From Apoderus coryli (Eukaryota > Arthropoda > Insecta > Coleoptera > Attelabidae), in assembly GCA_911728435.2 (NCBI GenBank), contig OU452212.1, positions 4,222,563 through 4,286,562 on the forward strand: a DNA stretch of 64,000 nucleotides, read 5' to 3'. The translations under genes were made by a program, and so were the position numbers. The notes under the pieces are model-generated. The model did not search any database. It was given only the letters and a program-made list of their open reading frames with translations, and was not told the DNA's origin. Shown in pieces: positions 45,090-56,648 of this stretch. Numbering within the stretch: the stretch's first letter is position 1; the number at the start of each line of letters is the position of its first letter.

Positions 45090-45560
45090 TTTTTCTGACA
45101 GTGTTGGACCGATAAAGAAATGTTGAGCATTATTTCTATGAATATAATCCACAATGGACCATGGAAAATCGTATTCAAACAATATTGGGCATTAACGTGG
45201 TGTATTTCGTGTTGAGCATTTTATTAAAACGTATTTTTACGGGGGTAAATTTACGCACAGCGTGATTTGGCTTCATTAGAAAATGCTTTGCCGGAACCTC
45301 ATCCAAAAGTGGATTGGAAATAATGGGACCTTTAGGTGGTCGTTCCAGTTTCTTGAGATGACCCCAATGGATTTTTTTGTCTTGGGTTCTTTAAAAATCT
45401 CTTTTAAATAACCCAAAGACCATACAACAATATTGGCGAACTAAAGGAACGAATTCGTGAAGCCTGTCCCTTATACCAGGCAAATAATATACGATACGAA
45501 GCTTGTGAGATGTAGGGACTGGTGGAGCTCAATTGGAGCATTTAATTTAAACACTTCATT
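45090..45560 (+). pseudogene. Mariner-like transposase relic
   Basis: Near 45355-45400 TPMDFFVLGSLK-like residues equal the SPDLxPLDFFLWGxLK motif of DD-type transposases. ELKERIREACPLYQANNIRY follows near 45435-45495, matching the helix after the last catalytic Asp, then a tail near 45520-45545. Upstream sequence is too worn to place catalytic residues. Confidence 0.55.
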
Positions 45561-46194
45561 TGTTCAGTGAATGTTTTGTAAAATAAATTTAGATTTAGAC
45601 TATACTAACTACAGAAGACTTTCTTAATTAAGATTATGAGCCCCTAAATCAATGTTGTTCAGTGACATTTTCAATACTTTACTACCTTCTTCTTACACTT
45701 TCTGGGAGACCAAAAACACCATGTATATTTCTATTCTTAGTAGTAGTAAAGATTCCCTTCATAAGAACTGACGAGATGACAAACGTTGCTTTTGTACAAC
45801 TAATGGTTTGATTAATTCAGACCGTTTTTCTCAGAAACGAGATTCTTTCTCGTATAGTTTTCCATTCTATGGCATCACTAACGTCGGCGGAGCAGTGCGT
45901 ATTTTCGTTTCGCAACACAATCAATATTTATGTTGTCGCATGTATGACGATGTACAGGTTCAAAAGAAAAACTTTTCTAAAGTTACCTACTTAGCCATGC
46001 AATAATTGTACGGGGTAAATTCAACCATTTTGATAGAAAAAAAAGGTGTTGTTTAGTATCCCCTATGTTGCCAAGCAACAGAGAATAATAATAACACTAC
46101 TTAATATATTGCATAAACGTCAGCGGCCTGCATTGTGTAGTAGCCACAACGCCTTAAATTTATGTCAAAAATAACCCTTATTTACAAATATTTC
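45561..46194. other. No gene seen
   Basis: Frame 45808-46005 has no recognisable motif. Confidence 0.5.
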
Positions 46195-46470
46195 AAAAAC
46201 TACTGGACCCAGGCATGTCAACCTTATGTCATTTTTCTTGTCTTTTAGAGCGGCATTTACTTATGTTAAAATATACAGGGTATTGCATTACGAAAATGGA
46301 AGTTTTGTCTGTAGCGCATTTGTGAACTACTCTGTATAATGAAAAACATTTTTGGGTTGTAGATTAGATCTCTTCAGTCCCTAAAAGTTTTGTAAAGGAT
46401 TTTTTTGTCTATTGCTCATAGATCTCGAAATATCTTCCGCCCACGCACTAACGAGCCACTCTGTATATTT
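46195..46470 (+). repeat. Interspersed repeat E, copy 1 (MITE-like)
   Basis: 'tcttttagagcggcatttac', 'aaaatatacagggta' and 'gatctcgaaatatcttccgc' recur inverted at 57475-57720. The right edge is 'gagccactctgtatat', a worn CAGGGTG-type end. Confidence 0.65.
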
Positions 46471-46523
46471 AACCAACCACCTTATTCGCCTGCCTAAATA
46501 ATACTAACTCAAACTTGCTACAT

Positions 46524-47218
46524 ATAAAAAAATCGGTTGTGGCGCCCCAAAACTTTCCCGACATGATATAATATAATCAAAATTATATGACCTGCGTAAC
46601 GAAACAGAATTTTAATAATTATTTTTATTATAATTGTATGAATTTCATTATTTCCAACAAACTACCTACTTTATTCAAAAATTTTAAAAAAAATATTGCC
46701 AGAGCTTGCAAATTCAAATTTTTCAACAAAGTTTTATTCATAGTCACATAATACATCACAGACACTTAACTATATACATATATAAACAATATGCTACAAT
46801 GATAATATATCAATGTGTTAAAGTACTTAAGTACACATAATATTCTTATAAGAAAGGAATTTTAAAAGCTATTTTCTCGAGAATTATGGGGCAAATATCA
46901 AAAGTTACCTGTCGCTGATAAAAAATGCTTTAAAATGATCACTCGACCCCTACTGATATAGGAAAATTTAGTGGTTGTGTTCACCCCTATCACAGGGCTT
47001 AAGCGATTTCAACCAAAAACTAATGGGTTCATCCTAGGACTGCCACAAACTTATGTACCAAAATGTAGCTCAATTGGTTAACGAGTTTAGGCACTATCGT
47101 GGAAGAATACATACAGACACACAAACATACATACACACAGCCAGACAGCCTTCCATCTGGAAAAGGTCTTAATCGTCTCAGGGAACTTCAACAATACTTT
47201 CAGTGTGCGGGAAAGTAA
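46524..47218 (+). repeat. RepA, longest copy
   Basis: Left end 'tcggttgtggcgccccaaaa', 'ctttcccgacatgatataat'; right end 'ggtcttaatcgtctcaggga', 'gtgtgcgggaaagtaa'. The 11-base motif ACTTTCCCGAC near the left has its inverted form GTCGGGAAAGT near the right (here worn to GTGCGGGAAAGT). About 690 bp, no coding frame. Confidence 0.75.
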
Positions 47219-47562
47219 TAACTAACGATCAATGAATCATAATATGATATCACACACTAGATACATGTTATACAAAAGAAACAAAAACATAAATATGATA
47301 ATAGGATTAAATATTTTAAAAGAGAAATATAAATTATAATCTAAATTAGAATCTAAAACAGAAACTAGATTGATTAAACCAACATCGTTTAGATTTTAAG
47401 TGAAAAGAACTCCAGAACTCTGGCACACTACGCAGTAAATTTCCTCGCGGCATGCATAATTTCAGGGATATATATATATATAGACTAATTTGAGAAATTT
47501 TTGAGTTGTGATTGTCAGGTTTTGCACGTCTGTGATAGATCCAAAAGTTTGTTGTCAGCTTA
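47219..47562. other. Spacer between two RepA copies
   Basis: AT-rich with a TA microsatellite at 47469-47483; nothing else. Confidence 0.5.
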
Positions 47563-48005
47563 TTTTACTTTTCCGCTTTGGCACTGTGATAGGGGTGGAC
47601 GCAACCGCCAAATTTTCAAATATCAGTAGGGGTCGAGTGATACATCATTTTAAAGTATCTTTTATCTGCTTACAGTGATAATAATACTTTTGATATTGGC
47701 CCCCATAATTCTCGAGAAAATTGTGTTTAAAATTTCACCAGTTAGCTGGTTGGGACCTATAACTCTTATGAGAATATAATAAAGTAATTTTTTGATAATG
47801 GGTTTGTGACGTCATTGATAGAGCATACATGCGGAGGGTTCTGGGTTCGAAGTAGTTAGTTGTTAGTTTGTTTGGTTAGTTTATTGGAAATCATGAAAGT
47901 AATACAATTATTATAATAATAATTATTATTATTAAAGTTCATATATTTTTGTTTATATTATATCTTGCCGGAAAAGTTTTAGCGCGACACACCCGATTTT
48001 TTTTC
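47563..48005 (-). repeat. RepA, inverted copy with tRNA-like insert
   Basis: Left edge 'ttacttttccgctttgg' and right edge 'gccggaaaagttttagcgcg' are the inverted RepA ends. Inside, 'aaatttcaccagttagctgg' then 'gacgtcattgatagagcata' and 'gttctgggttcgaa' match the tRNA-derived segment at 61485-61670. Confidence 0.65.
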
Positions 48006-50094
48006 TGCTCTGAAGTTTTCAATCAATTTTTCTATACAACATTTAATATAATAGATTTGTATCCACTAAATAAACTCGATTAAATATTTTTGCTCGTTTT
48101 TCGATTATTACTCATATTTACCAATACATTTGAAGACATTTCAAGACCCGACTCGAAAATTGTATGGTCTGAAATTTTTTGCACAGGATATTGGTGAATT
48201 TGTAATTTTCCCAAATAGCTTTTACTCTTAGTTAAAATTCATCACGTCTATACGCCATTGCATATAGCTGTATTTCGGCGTCTAGTATAAAATGTCTTTA
48301 TTTACGTTATATAAAATTCGCTCCATGTTCTTTCTGATCGCGACCTTTTGTCATGTGGAAATTCACGAAGAAATAGAATGATACAATAAATGGGAAACAT
48401 TGTGGTGGTGGTGTATAGCTATTCGCTATAGTCTTTTTGCATTTACAGTGACTCTAAAACCTTCTGTTTTCTTCGGCTCCTCTGGTGCCCGAACCCGTAC
48501 CGTACTACCTGTACCCTATACTCATTCAAGCACATGGGACAAAATTTTTATGGTTTTCCTTTAATACAAACATATTTAAATGTTTAAAATTTTATAGTAA
48601 TTATTTGAAACACACGTATATGCCGTAGACCATTTTTGATAGTAAACTTTCTTATCGATAGCCTGACTCGCACCTAAATCGAGAGTCTGATAATCCACGA
48701 AACTACCGTCCGGGGAAAGTACAGTACACGTATACATTAGAATAGATTTTTATTTAAAAAATATTGAAAGCCATAGGACTACACATGCTATGCATTGTAC
48801 CGGAACGGTGGGCACCCACAGGCCCGCCAAAGGCAATTGATGTCGATTGTGTTGTGAAAGTTGAGATTTTTGGCAACAAAAACCAATTGAGTTTGCGAGA
48901 AACAATACTCAAAATGCTTGTCGGCTTAGTTTTGTATCGATTGCCAATTTATTTGATATAAGATAGCACCAAAATCTTTTGTGGTATATAATTTTAATTA
49001 AAACTATGAGGAATTCATTATTTCTACGTCTTGAATCCCTAAAAAATAAATTTTAGGCCGTGTGGTTCTCACATATTAATGAGAATTCTAATGGTTCGTC
49101 CAGTTCATTTGAAAATGTACTCAGTATATTGGGTTGCTCAAAATGTGGATATTTATTAAATATGTGAGCCTCTTTTCAGTGAAAAATAATAAAATGCTGT
49201 GTAGCATATTATTTGCTTCATTTTCTTTGTTTACAGTATTATATTATGTAAATAATAAAAGAAGTATAAAGGCATCTGCATAATGAGATCCTCAAGTTTG
49301 TTTGGTATATTAAAGACGTAGAATATAATAAACGTGCAACTTCTGGAAAAGTTTGTAATATTTCGTGGAATGTATTCATATTTTTCTTGATATTAGAATT
49401 AACAGCACGCAGCAAACTGTCTTGGAGATTTAATTATATTTTAAAAGTGTTTATAAGAATATTACAAATAATCTGAATAAAGTTTAATTAACTGACCACC
49501 AAAAAATCAACAACATCATTGTAAAAAGCGCTACTTTGATTTCCTCTAAGTGAAAGTTGGAGTTTGAAAAGTATTGTATTCACTTTAAAAATGTATCATA
49601 CCTCGAATTTACAAGAGAAAATTACCTCTAATTTAGATCTGTTTGAATTCTGGAACAGAGGAACACCCTTTATTTATTGAGACAGTGATGTTATGTAGGT
49701 ATATTCGTGCTTAAACTTGTAAAGTGTTGCTTAAGCCTAAAATCAAGTTGGGAACACATATATCTTGGTCTAGCTCACGTCTCACTCTACAAACGCTAGA
49801 TGCAGATTAAAATCTAACCCCTTTTATTGTATAAAGCGAAAAAGGAATGAAACATGGTCTGCTCTGGTATGTTTTACATTATTTTAATATGGACCATGGC
49901 TGGGAATAAAAGATCTTTATTTATCCCCAATTTATATGCAGCACCGGTATATATAAGCAACTTGCTCCATGGAGCTATGTAAATACATTCGAGTTTGCTA
50001 TTAATAAAAAAAGTTCAAACCGTCCGTTCTGTTTTAAGTTAAAACTTGAAGAGAAACGAAATTAACTTTGTGCCAAAACAAAGTAAACATGTAC
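48006..50094. other. No gene seen
   Basis: The frame 48764-48961 (CIVPERWAPTGPPKAIDVDC) is unusual in composition but short and unmatched. Confidence 0.4.
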
Positions 50095-50402
50095 AGGGTG
50101 TCCTACGATGACTGACCGTTAGAATATTCCTGAAACTACTGCGATTTCAACTTTGAATATTTTGTTAACCCAGTGTTTTTAAGTTCTACCGATTCTATCA
50201 AAAGTTGACATTAACTTCCTTATTTTAACTAGAACATTCCATTTATTATTTGATATTCGGATTCTACATAGAATTCCAGACGTAATTTACATGTCCTTTA
50301 CATAAGTTCAGCAGATTTTGACGTATTTATACGTGTTCCATTTGAAAAAAATTACTTTCGTCTTTTAACTACATTTTCAATATCATTTTTTGATCACCCT
50401 GG
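50095..50402. mobile_element. MITE with CAGGGTG ends
   Basis: Begins 'tacagggtgtcctacgatga' and ends 'gatcaccctgga'. No coding frame. An internal stretch 'agttgacattaacttcctta' also occurs inverted near 53040-53060. Confidence 0.5.
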
Positions 50403-50845
50403 ATTAATAAATGGTAAAGTAAATTACAAAATCGTACAATATTATTTCATATTTGATATAATACAATGAAGATAATGTTTAACAAGAAATACTACATTAT
50501 TCAACGTATAAGAAAAGATATTCTTAAAACAAAATGCCCGTCATATACAGTTTAGCTATAATATTTCAGGCAAAAGGAGAGAAAAGCGCATCATAGAGCA
50601 GTGTTTTGTTATCTGCCAGGATCGTGATAAACTAAACACAAATTGCCCTTGCAGACGTTCCCTCTATTGTTCTCAGGATATAACTATCCGTCGTGTATCT
50701 TTTTTGAGGTTAATGAACCGGAAAAATAAAAATGTGAATTTTCCAGAAAAGCCGTTAAATTCATGGAACGAAAATGTTATACCAATATCAGATAGGATTT
50801 TTTAAAAATACTATGCAAATATTATCGAAGACAACAGAGTAAATT
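50403..50845. other. No gene seen
   Basis: AT-rich sequence without a frame of interest. Confidence 0.5.
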
Positions 50846-51139
50846 TCAATATTCAGTGTTTTGTATATAATTCCATATTCTTTCTTTACATAGACACATC
50901 TGCACTTTTCTTGTCCGACTAATGTTACCTACTGGCTGTACTGTTTGCTGTGCTTGGCACATGATAGTGTTGAATTTAGGCCGTGCACAACGTGACAAGA
51001 TCAATTTTAAACAAAACTTAATGCTTCTGGATAAATCCTGTGTCAAATGTATACTAGCTAACGTTTCGCTAATCATCCTGTCCTGCAGTTTGTTTGCGAT
51101 TATTCGCAGTACAGCTCCGCATGATATGCATTTCATCAT
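50846..51139 (-). CDS. Unidentified worn coding segment
   Basis: Open for 97 codons on the minus strand: ISCGAVLRIIANKLQDRMIS, ETLASIHLTQDLSRSI. The central part is shared with 42971-43032, where substitutions are largely conservative. I infer an element protein present at least twice, not a host gene. Family unknown. Confidence 0.3.
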   Translation of the reverse strand: MMKCISCGAVLRIIANKLQDRMISETLASIHLTQDLSRSIKFCLKLILSRCARPKFNTIMCQAQQTVQPVGNISRTRKVQMCLCKERIWNYIQNTEY

Positions 51140-51399
51140 TCATAGGGACGCAGTTCCATCGAAGTTCATGTGTCGTGAATTCAATTTGGTATTGGAACGT
51201 ATCATAGACCCTGCCGTCGAATTGATTTTATTGTAAATCGCCTGTTTTTTACGACAGCTATGCAGATAGTACCATAATTTTGCATAATTGGGTAAGATAT
51301 GTGGCCATATAAATAAAGTATAATAAATTTTGTGGCAGAGCAAACAGAATTACTGGGTCAACCTACACAGAGGATTTTGTTTAAATTAGCAGAAACGCA

Positions 51400-51640
51400 A
51401 TCTAATTCAGCAGACCTAGACCGAGGCATGGGTCGACAGATCTTTTTCTTTATTTCTTTTTGAAGAGGTCTCCCGGTTTCACTGCAGCCTCATGTGCTTA
51501 TTGTGAAAAATATTATTTTATGCCACCCAATCCAACAACCCAGTACCCTCCACTAACTTGTGGAGTTTGGGTCGACATATTCGAATTCGTTTCGCTCTTA
51601 TTATGAAGTCATCAGAGTACCATATAGTCGTGCCACATGA
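51400..51640 (-). mobile_element. Penelope terminal-region fragment with degenerate hammerhead
   Basis: Minus strand from 51630: 'gactatatggtactctgatg', 'acttcataataagagcgaaa', 'cgaattcgaatatgtcgacc', colinear with 23586-23647. The GTC cleavage triplet and the start of the 3' stem I strand are lost by a small deletion, so this copy should not cleave. Confidence 0.7.
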
Positions 51641-51719
51641 TTCTTAACGCATTACTGAAAAATCAAAGAGCCTTTAAAAAAATGGACGTCGTGTAATAGT
51701 AGCGAACCTAATTGTATAT

Positions 51720-52050
51720 ACAGGGTGAGTCCTAGTCAATGGTACATTAGAAGTTTTGGGAAAACTAACCATACAATTATTTTGAAAATTTAAGTGACTA
51801 CTCAAATCAATCAAGAATATTTTTTTGGATCTTCCATCCATTTTGGAGTATTTTGTTTTAACACTTCTCTATACCCATCTTCAACTGTTTTTGAATAAAT
51901 AATTTATTATACAAAACAGGTATCTGGAAAATATTCGTCATTTTTCCGTTTGCATAGGTAGAGTCTTGAAATATTGAGGGTAGTTCAAGAACATCTTAGG
52001 AGAATAGATTATCAGTTTACAGGGTAGTCGCAAATATCTGTAGTTTGATC
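51720..52050. repeat. Interspersed repeat D, copy 2
   Basis: Begins 'tatacagggtgagtcctagt'; from 51840 matches 7640-7790 ('atcttcaactgtttttgaat', then a shared 'cttgaaat...agttcaagaa' part). CAGGGTG-type end, no frame. Confidence 0.55.
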
Positions 52051-52056
52051 TATAAT

Positions 52057-52243
52057 AAATAAATATGACACGTGTCAAAATTAATCAACAATTGTGACAA
52101 ATTGTAAATATTAATTAGTAGTAAGAATCATGGAGGGGCTTATAAATTATACTAACGAAGACTACCTAAATTTGCTTATTATTTATTACTATCTCGAATT
52201 GCCATAATTGTTGATTAATTTTGACAAGTGTCATATTTATTTG
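52057..52243. mobile_element. Small foldback MITE
   Basis: Arms of about 41 bp: 'aaataaatatgacacgtgtc', 'aaaattaatcaacaattgtg' at 52057-52096, inverted at 52203-52243 with three mismatches. Confidence 0.75.
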
Positions 52244-53395
52244 CTTTCTAAAGCCATCATGGCTAACTAAAATCAATTAAATTAAGTTACATCACTATTG
52301 TAATAGAAAAATTAAATTGTCAATATTTTGAAAACTATCAATTTTTGTAACAAACATACTTTCATAAACTTACCCTTATTTTTCATGCAAAAAAGTAAAA
52401 AATATATAAAATTAGGGGTTGCCATTTAAAAATTTTGAAGATAGCCTTTTTGTCAAATACCCTGTATTAATATTTACTACAAAAATATACGTAGGCGCCT
52501 AAAATAGGTCTTTAGCTCCTAGGATATTCTAAGAAATTAAATTATTAAAGCTTCCATATAATGGAAAGCTCTGCCTACTCTAACCAGATTTCGAGTGAAG
52601 AATTCATTTTTAGGGGAAATGAATGTGCTATAGTTGAAGGATTATTATTAAGAAAAAGAATGTATGTATGTATTGTTACTTATAGTTATTATTTATTGTT
52701 ATTTATACGATTATTTGGTTTATTATTGTTGTTTTCATTAATATTAGGTATTTAGTTTTAGTTCATGGTAAAGTATTTCAAAAGTAGCTTAGGCTAAAAC
52801 TTCGCCATTTTGATGAAACTTTTTTATGTATGTTTGTACGGATTGTTTCTGAAAATAAAGTCATATATATATATACGAGTAATAAAAAATTGTCATTATT
52901 CTGAAAACGTCATTTTTGACATAAAATTTCAAATATTTCGAAAACAGCTGGAGTTTGTATAATATATTATGAATGAAATATCTTTATAATTACAAGGAGA
53001 ATCTAAAAAAAATATAATTTATATAGGGTTGTATTTGAAATAAGGAAGTTGACACCTACTTCCGGTATAACTGGAAGTAGTAGGTCCTTGAAAACATTTT
53101 AGCCGAATTGGTCCCGTCGACCTACGTACTACACAAGATTTTCAGGTTGTTTTACAGTGTAGTTTCTCCATAATCGATCGAATCCCTTCCCGGTGGGACA
53201 CCCGGTATAGTTCCATGCCAGACTGATTCTATATAATTTGACGAGGATGGGTAATAAGGTCCAGTCCATTTCGGACAACAAAATATAAGATCAAATGCAC
53301 AATTTGCTCCTTTGTGCGTCTCGACCGCCCAATTAGAGTAGACGGTGTTACGAAGTCGTTTTACAAAGACTCTTTTTTTTTGTTCCTATAAAATT
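52244..53395. other. No gene seen; possible promoter at the right end
   Basis: 'tctatataatttgacgagg' near 53228-53246 is a TATA-like box about 165 bases upstream of the ATG at 53396. Otherwise AT-rich with a TA microsatellite near 52862-52874. Confidence 0.35.
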
Positions 53396-53656
53396 ATGGA
53401 GTTCACCGGCAAAATGAAACATTATTTAGGTTTGGTTATACTTATTTTAGTGGCTGTTAATTCTGTGAAGATAAAAATCTGGCAACAATGCGACAAACAT
53501 TCGTTTTCATTAAATGTTGGATGTGGAAATGCTGCCTATTGTATTTTTTCAAATACTAAAAAGAAGGATGTGTATAGAAAAATATATCCATCATCATTTA
53601 CACCGGAACAGCACATCTGTTCTGTTGCGCAAACGAGGCTACCTATCATTGTATGA
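53396..53656 (+). CDS. Candidate small secreted protein (86 aa), possibly frameshifted
   Basis: ATG at 53396 (or 53414, within MKHYLGLVILILVAVNSVK) gives a hydrophobic run typical of a signal peptide, then a Cys-containing mature part: QQCDKHSFSLNVGCGNAAYC, later HICSVAQTR. The frame stops at TGA 53654-53656. Just before it a +1 frame continues in protein-like fashion as GYLSLYDTSVF and KTFYFPSDACRVDIFSIHFC up to 53741, adding two Cys for six in total. The gene may therefore be a recently broken single-exon gene ending at 53741, or have an unusual intron. AATAAA lies at 53938-53943. No family recognised. Confidence 0.4.
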   Translation: MEFTGKMKHYLGLVILILVAVNSVKIKIWQQCDKHSFSLNVGCGNAAYCIFSNTKKKDVYRKIYPSSFTPEQHICSVAQTRLPIIV

Positions 53657-53741
53657 TACGTCGGTATTTGGCAACAATAAAACTTTTTACTTCCCCAGTG
53701 ATGCTTGCAGAGTTGATATTTTTTCTATTCATTTTTGTTAG

Positions 53742-54480
53742 AGAAACTAGGTGAAACAGCTAGTGAAACTCTTGAAGCGCATCATTGTTGTCAGCAGATG
53801 TGTTTGTGTTGCTAATAATAATACGAAAGTTTTGCCAACCATTTACAATTTATTTCTATATTACAGATATTTTGCACTGCAAAAAGTTACTGTTTAACTT
53901 TTGTTAGTATCAAATATTAATTTATATTTTTATGTACAATAAACATTAAATTGCTACGATTCTTTGAAATAATGATCTCTGCATAAAGATGCATTTAAGT
54001 CAATCCAGTAGTGCAAATGTTTCCTATTAAAGAGACCATTCTTGTTCCTTGGGTTTGTCTGGCCAAATAATATTGACCCAAGTGTGACCAAGTAAAAATA
54101 AACTGCCGCTGCTTAAAAAGTCAGTTTCCTTTAAGCTATGAATTTCGGTCAATTTGTATGCATGGAATGTATGTTTCCGTAAAGTGTGTAGGAGCTCTCA
54201 ATAACCCTGATTCCAACGCAACTTCCAACCCAAAATAGCAATTTCGGTATTTTTGTTATTAAAACAGTTGTAATTCTGTGTACTGGTGATTTGGACCTTC
54301 AAAAGTTATTTAGATAGTTTAAAATAGTGTTGAGTACTGTTGGTGACATTTAACAATGCTGATTGTTTTATCGCATTGTATATAGTCCAATGTTAAGACC
54401 AAAGCTGGAATATGCTGCCATTGCTTGGCCTCAGATATATTTTTTTTAAATGGGGTCTTGATCTTTAGTTTTTGTATATA
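53742..54480. other. Possible 3' UTR, then no gene seen
   Basis: AATAAA at 53938-53943 could end the preceding transcript. The minus frame 54319-54561 is a shadow without motifs. Confidence 0.35.
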
Positions 54481-54489
54481 AATTGTTAA

Positions 54490-54750
54490 TATACAACAGA
54501 CTGTAACCAAGTATATATCGGACAAACTTCCCGAGTTTTTAAAGATAGAATTACCCAACATAAAAGTGATATTCGACTTAACAAAAAAAACTTGTGCATT
54601 GGCTGAACATTGTATTAATACAAATCATTTTCCTGACTTAAATAATGTAAAAATTCTTACCTGTGAACAAAATCAAAATAAAAGACTTTTCATTGAAATG
54701 TTTGAAACGTATAATACCGAAAATACGTTAAACAAAAAGAAAGACTAATG
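54490..54750 (+). pseudogene. Penelope GIY-YIG endonuclease fragment
   Basis: CNQVYIGQTSRVFKDRITQH reads from about 54502, then a frame change near 54590 to CALAEHCINTNHFPDLNNVK and RLFIEMFETYN, closing at TAA/TGA near 54748. VYIGQT is the GIY-YIG core; the rest follows the usual Penelope C-terminal layout. RT part missing. Confidence 0.78.
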
Positions 54751-54904
54751 AAATCATATTTATTTACTATTAATAATAACACCCATAATAACAGTAATAT
54801 CTCTTTTGAATCTACTTTCTAACTAACCTAAATCAAAAAACTTGACATTTCACTTAAAAAAAAATACAGTTATCTATTAACTAGTCAGCAAAGACTACCA
54901 CTCA

Positions 54905-55070
54905 ACTCATATACGAGTATATATAGATGTATAAACTTTTGAACTGAGGTCATTTTTAGGATCCAGGGGTCATGAAATGAAGTACTGCATAAAAATTTTT
55001 CAAAATTTCGGTTGTGTCGATCTCCTGAATAGTTAGATTTTTTTTAAATCTACTAAAAGTTGAATATAAC
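54905..55070 (-). repeat. Interspersed repeat C, inverted copy
   Basis: 'aacttttgaactgaggtcat', 'ttttaggatccaggggtcat', 'gaaatgaagtactgcataaa' is the reverse complement of 40680-40810 with few differences. Confidence 0.85.
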
Positions 55071-55429
55071 TTTCCATACTATTAACCGCAAATCGTATAA
55101 TACCTATAGGTAAAATTAACTACCCTAAATATATGGTTTGTGTACAGCATACATTTCCATTTTACTTTGCCCAGTGTATAGTTTAGTTAATTACGATTAT
55201 TATACCTATATAACTGTGGATTATATGAATTTTCCAGGGATTATACACAAATAACTCCCAAAACGTTGTGAGGGCGTTAGTTTATATAAATTTTGAGTAT
55301 AGGATGGAGAAACCTATTTTATACGATATGGAAAATGCAAATTTGCTCCTGTTTGGTTTAACTATAAGGTAACCCTAATGTGGAATTTTATAACACATTT
55401 AAATCTGCTTTATGATTTGAGTTATGTTG
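55071..55429. other. No gene seen
   Basis: AT-rich sequence with no recognised feature. Confidence 0.5.
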
Positions 55430-55860
55430 TAACAAAACAAAGACACACTGACAATAGAATTTACTTTTGTCCTACTTCGTATATATATTTGGGTAATTTT
55501 GGATATAGTTTTATACCTAACATGTCTAGAAGTATAATCTTTTCGTAAATATTATATAACATCTGTAAGTAACAAAAATATTATCTTGGGCTTTTAACAA
55601 ATGTTCCTAAAAGAATTGTTACCTAAATCGACCTTTTTCTAATCGAGAATATTGAGTTTGTTTATGAGTTAGTCCAAAGATAAAAGCATATATTAGAAAA
55701 GATAACCAGATGTTTCAGTTATAGGTTGGTCAAAACATTTAACATTTTCGAAACACCTTCATGTAAATTAAATGTCGTACTTTTATTATTATATACAGAA
55801 GCTAGTAGTTGGAGGGTGTCACGGTTTCCCATATCAAATAATATATATAAAGGGTTTTTA
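55430..55860 (+). repeat. Interspersed repeat B, long copy 2
   Basis: 'tgttgtaacaaaacaaagac' through 'tttcccatatcaaataatat' matches 20186-20600. The tRNA-like segment beside copy 1 is absent here. Confidence 0.65.
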
Positions 55861-56389
55861 TTTTAAGTTGTACAAGTAATGACTAAGATTTTCTTCTAAA
55901 TTTTCATTCTCGTTTAATTGTTTTATCCCTTTTTTTATGTATACATATTTATTTCTTTATTAGTTTCAATTAATAAATTAGTTGTTTTGAGCCCAAACCT
56001 TTGCGTTTTATTTCTAATAAAGTTTTCGTTATGTTGTCGACAGAAGGGGCATTTAATTATTGTTTTCCTTTTAATTAAATAAAGTGGGTGACCGGCAGAG
56101 ATCCAGAATTATAAAAGGTGAGTAATTTTACATTAGTTTAATACATATTAATAAAGTTGATATTCTTTGGTTGTTTTTCTTTAATTGAATCCGCTCGTAA
56201 AGCTTGATTCGAACCCGTAACAATTTGAATAGCATATTGGGGTATTCTTTCTGAATGTAAATAATACCCGCTAATTCAAAATTGTTACAATGTCTTGTAG
56301 TTTTTGATATATTTAAGAAAACCCAAAACAGTACAGTTTTAATTTTTGCCTGCAGCTCGTAGACAACTATTATTATAGTTTTATGGTTG
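55861..56389. other. No gene seen
   Basis: 'gtgggtgaccggcagagatc' at 56084-56103 looks like a retrovirus-type primer-binding region after a long terminal repeat, but no following gag frame exists, so no element is called. Confidence 0.35.
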
Positions 56390-56560
56390 AGGGAAAATTC
56401 GAAAGTGACTAGCGAATCGTATAAAAAATGGAGGCGAATTTTGCGTCGAACGTATACATGTACAAGATTCAACTGGCCCGGGAGCTCAACGTTAGACAAC
56501 GCAATTGATAGACATACCAGGGGTCGTGTTCCCTTGCCTGTAAGACTTGGGGTCAAAGCT
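56390..56560 (+). pseudogene. Internally deleted mariner-like transposase fragment
   Basis: RILRRTYT at 56434, then after a one-base shift MYKIQLARELNVRQRN ending in TGA. It matches the inverted relic at 59500-59650, including the non-coding tail 'ccaggggtcgtgtt(c/t)c(c/t)cttgcc', but lacks about 40 bases found there. Probably a further-shortened member of the same non-autonomous family. Confidence 0.65.
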
Positions 56561-56571
56561 ACACCGTAGTT

Positions 56572-56648
56572 ATGTTATGTGAAGTGAAGTGATGGTGGTG
56601 AGGTGGGTATTATGTGAGGTGAGGTGATGGTGGTGAGGTGGGTATTAG
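56572..56648 (+). repeat. Tandem G-rich minisatellite
   Basis: A unit of about 45 bases containing 'gtgatggtggtgaggtgggt' occurs twice (56587 and 56624 regions), rich in GTGAG(G) steps. Confidence 0.75.

Noticed and set aside
56084..56103. Primer-binding site of an LTR retrotransposon
   Set aside because: No gag/pol frame follows and the preceding repeat lacks proven LTR ends.
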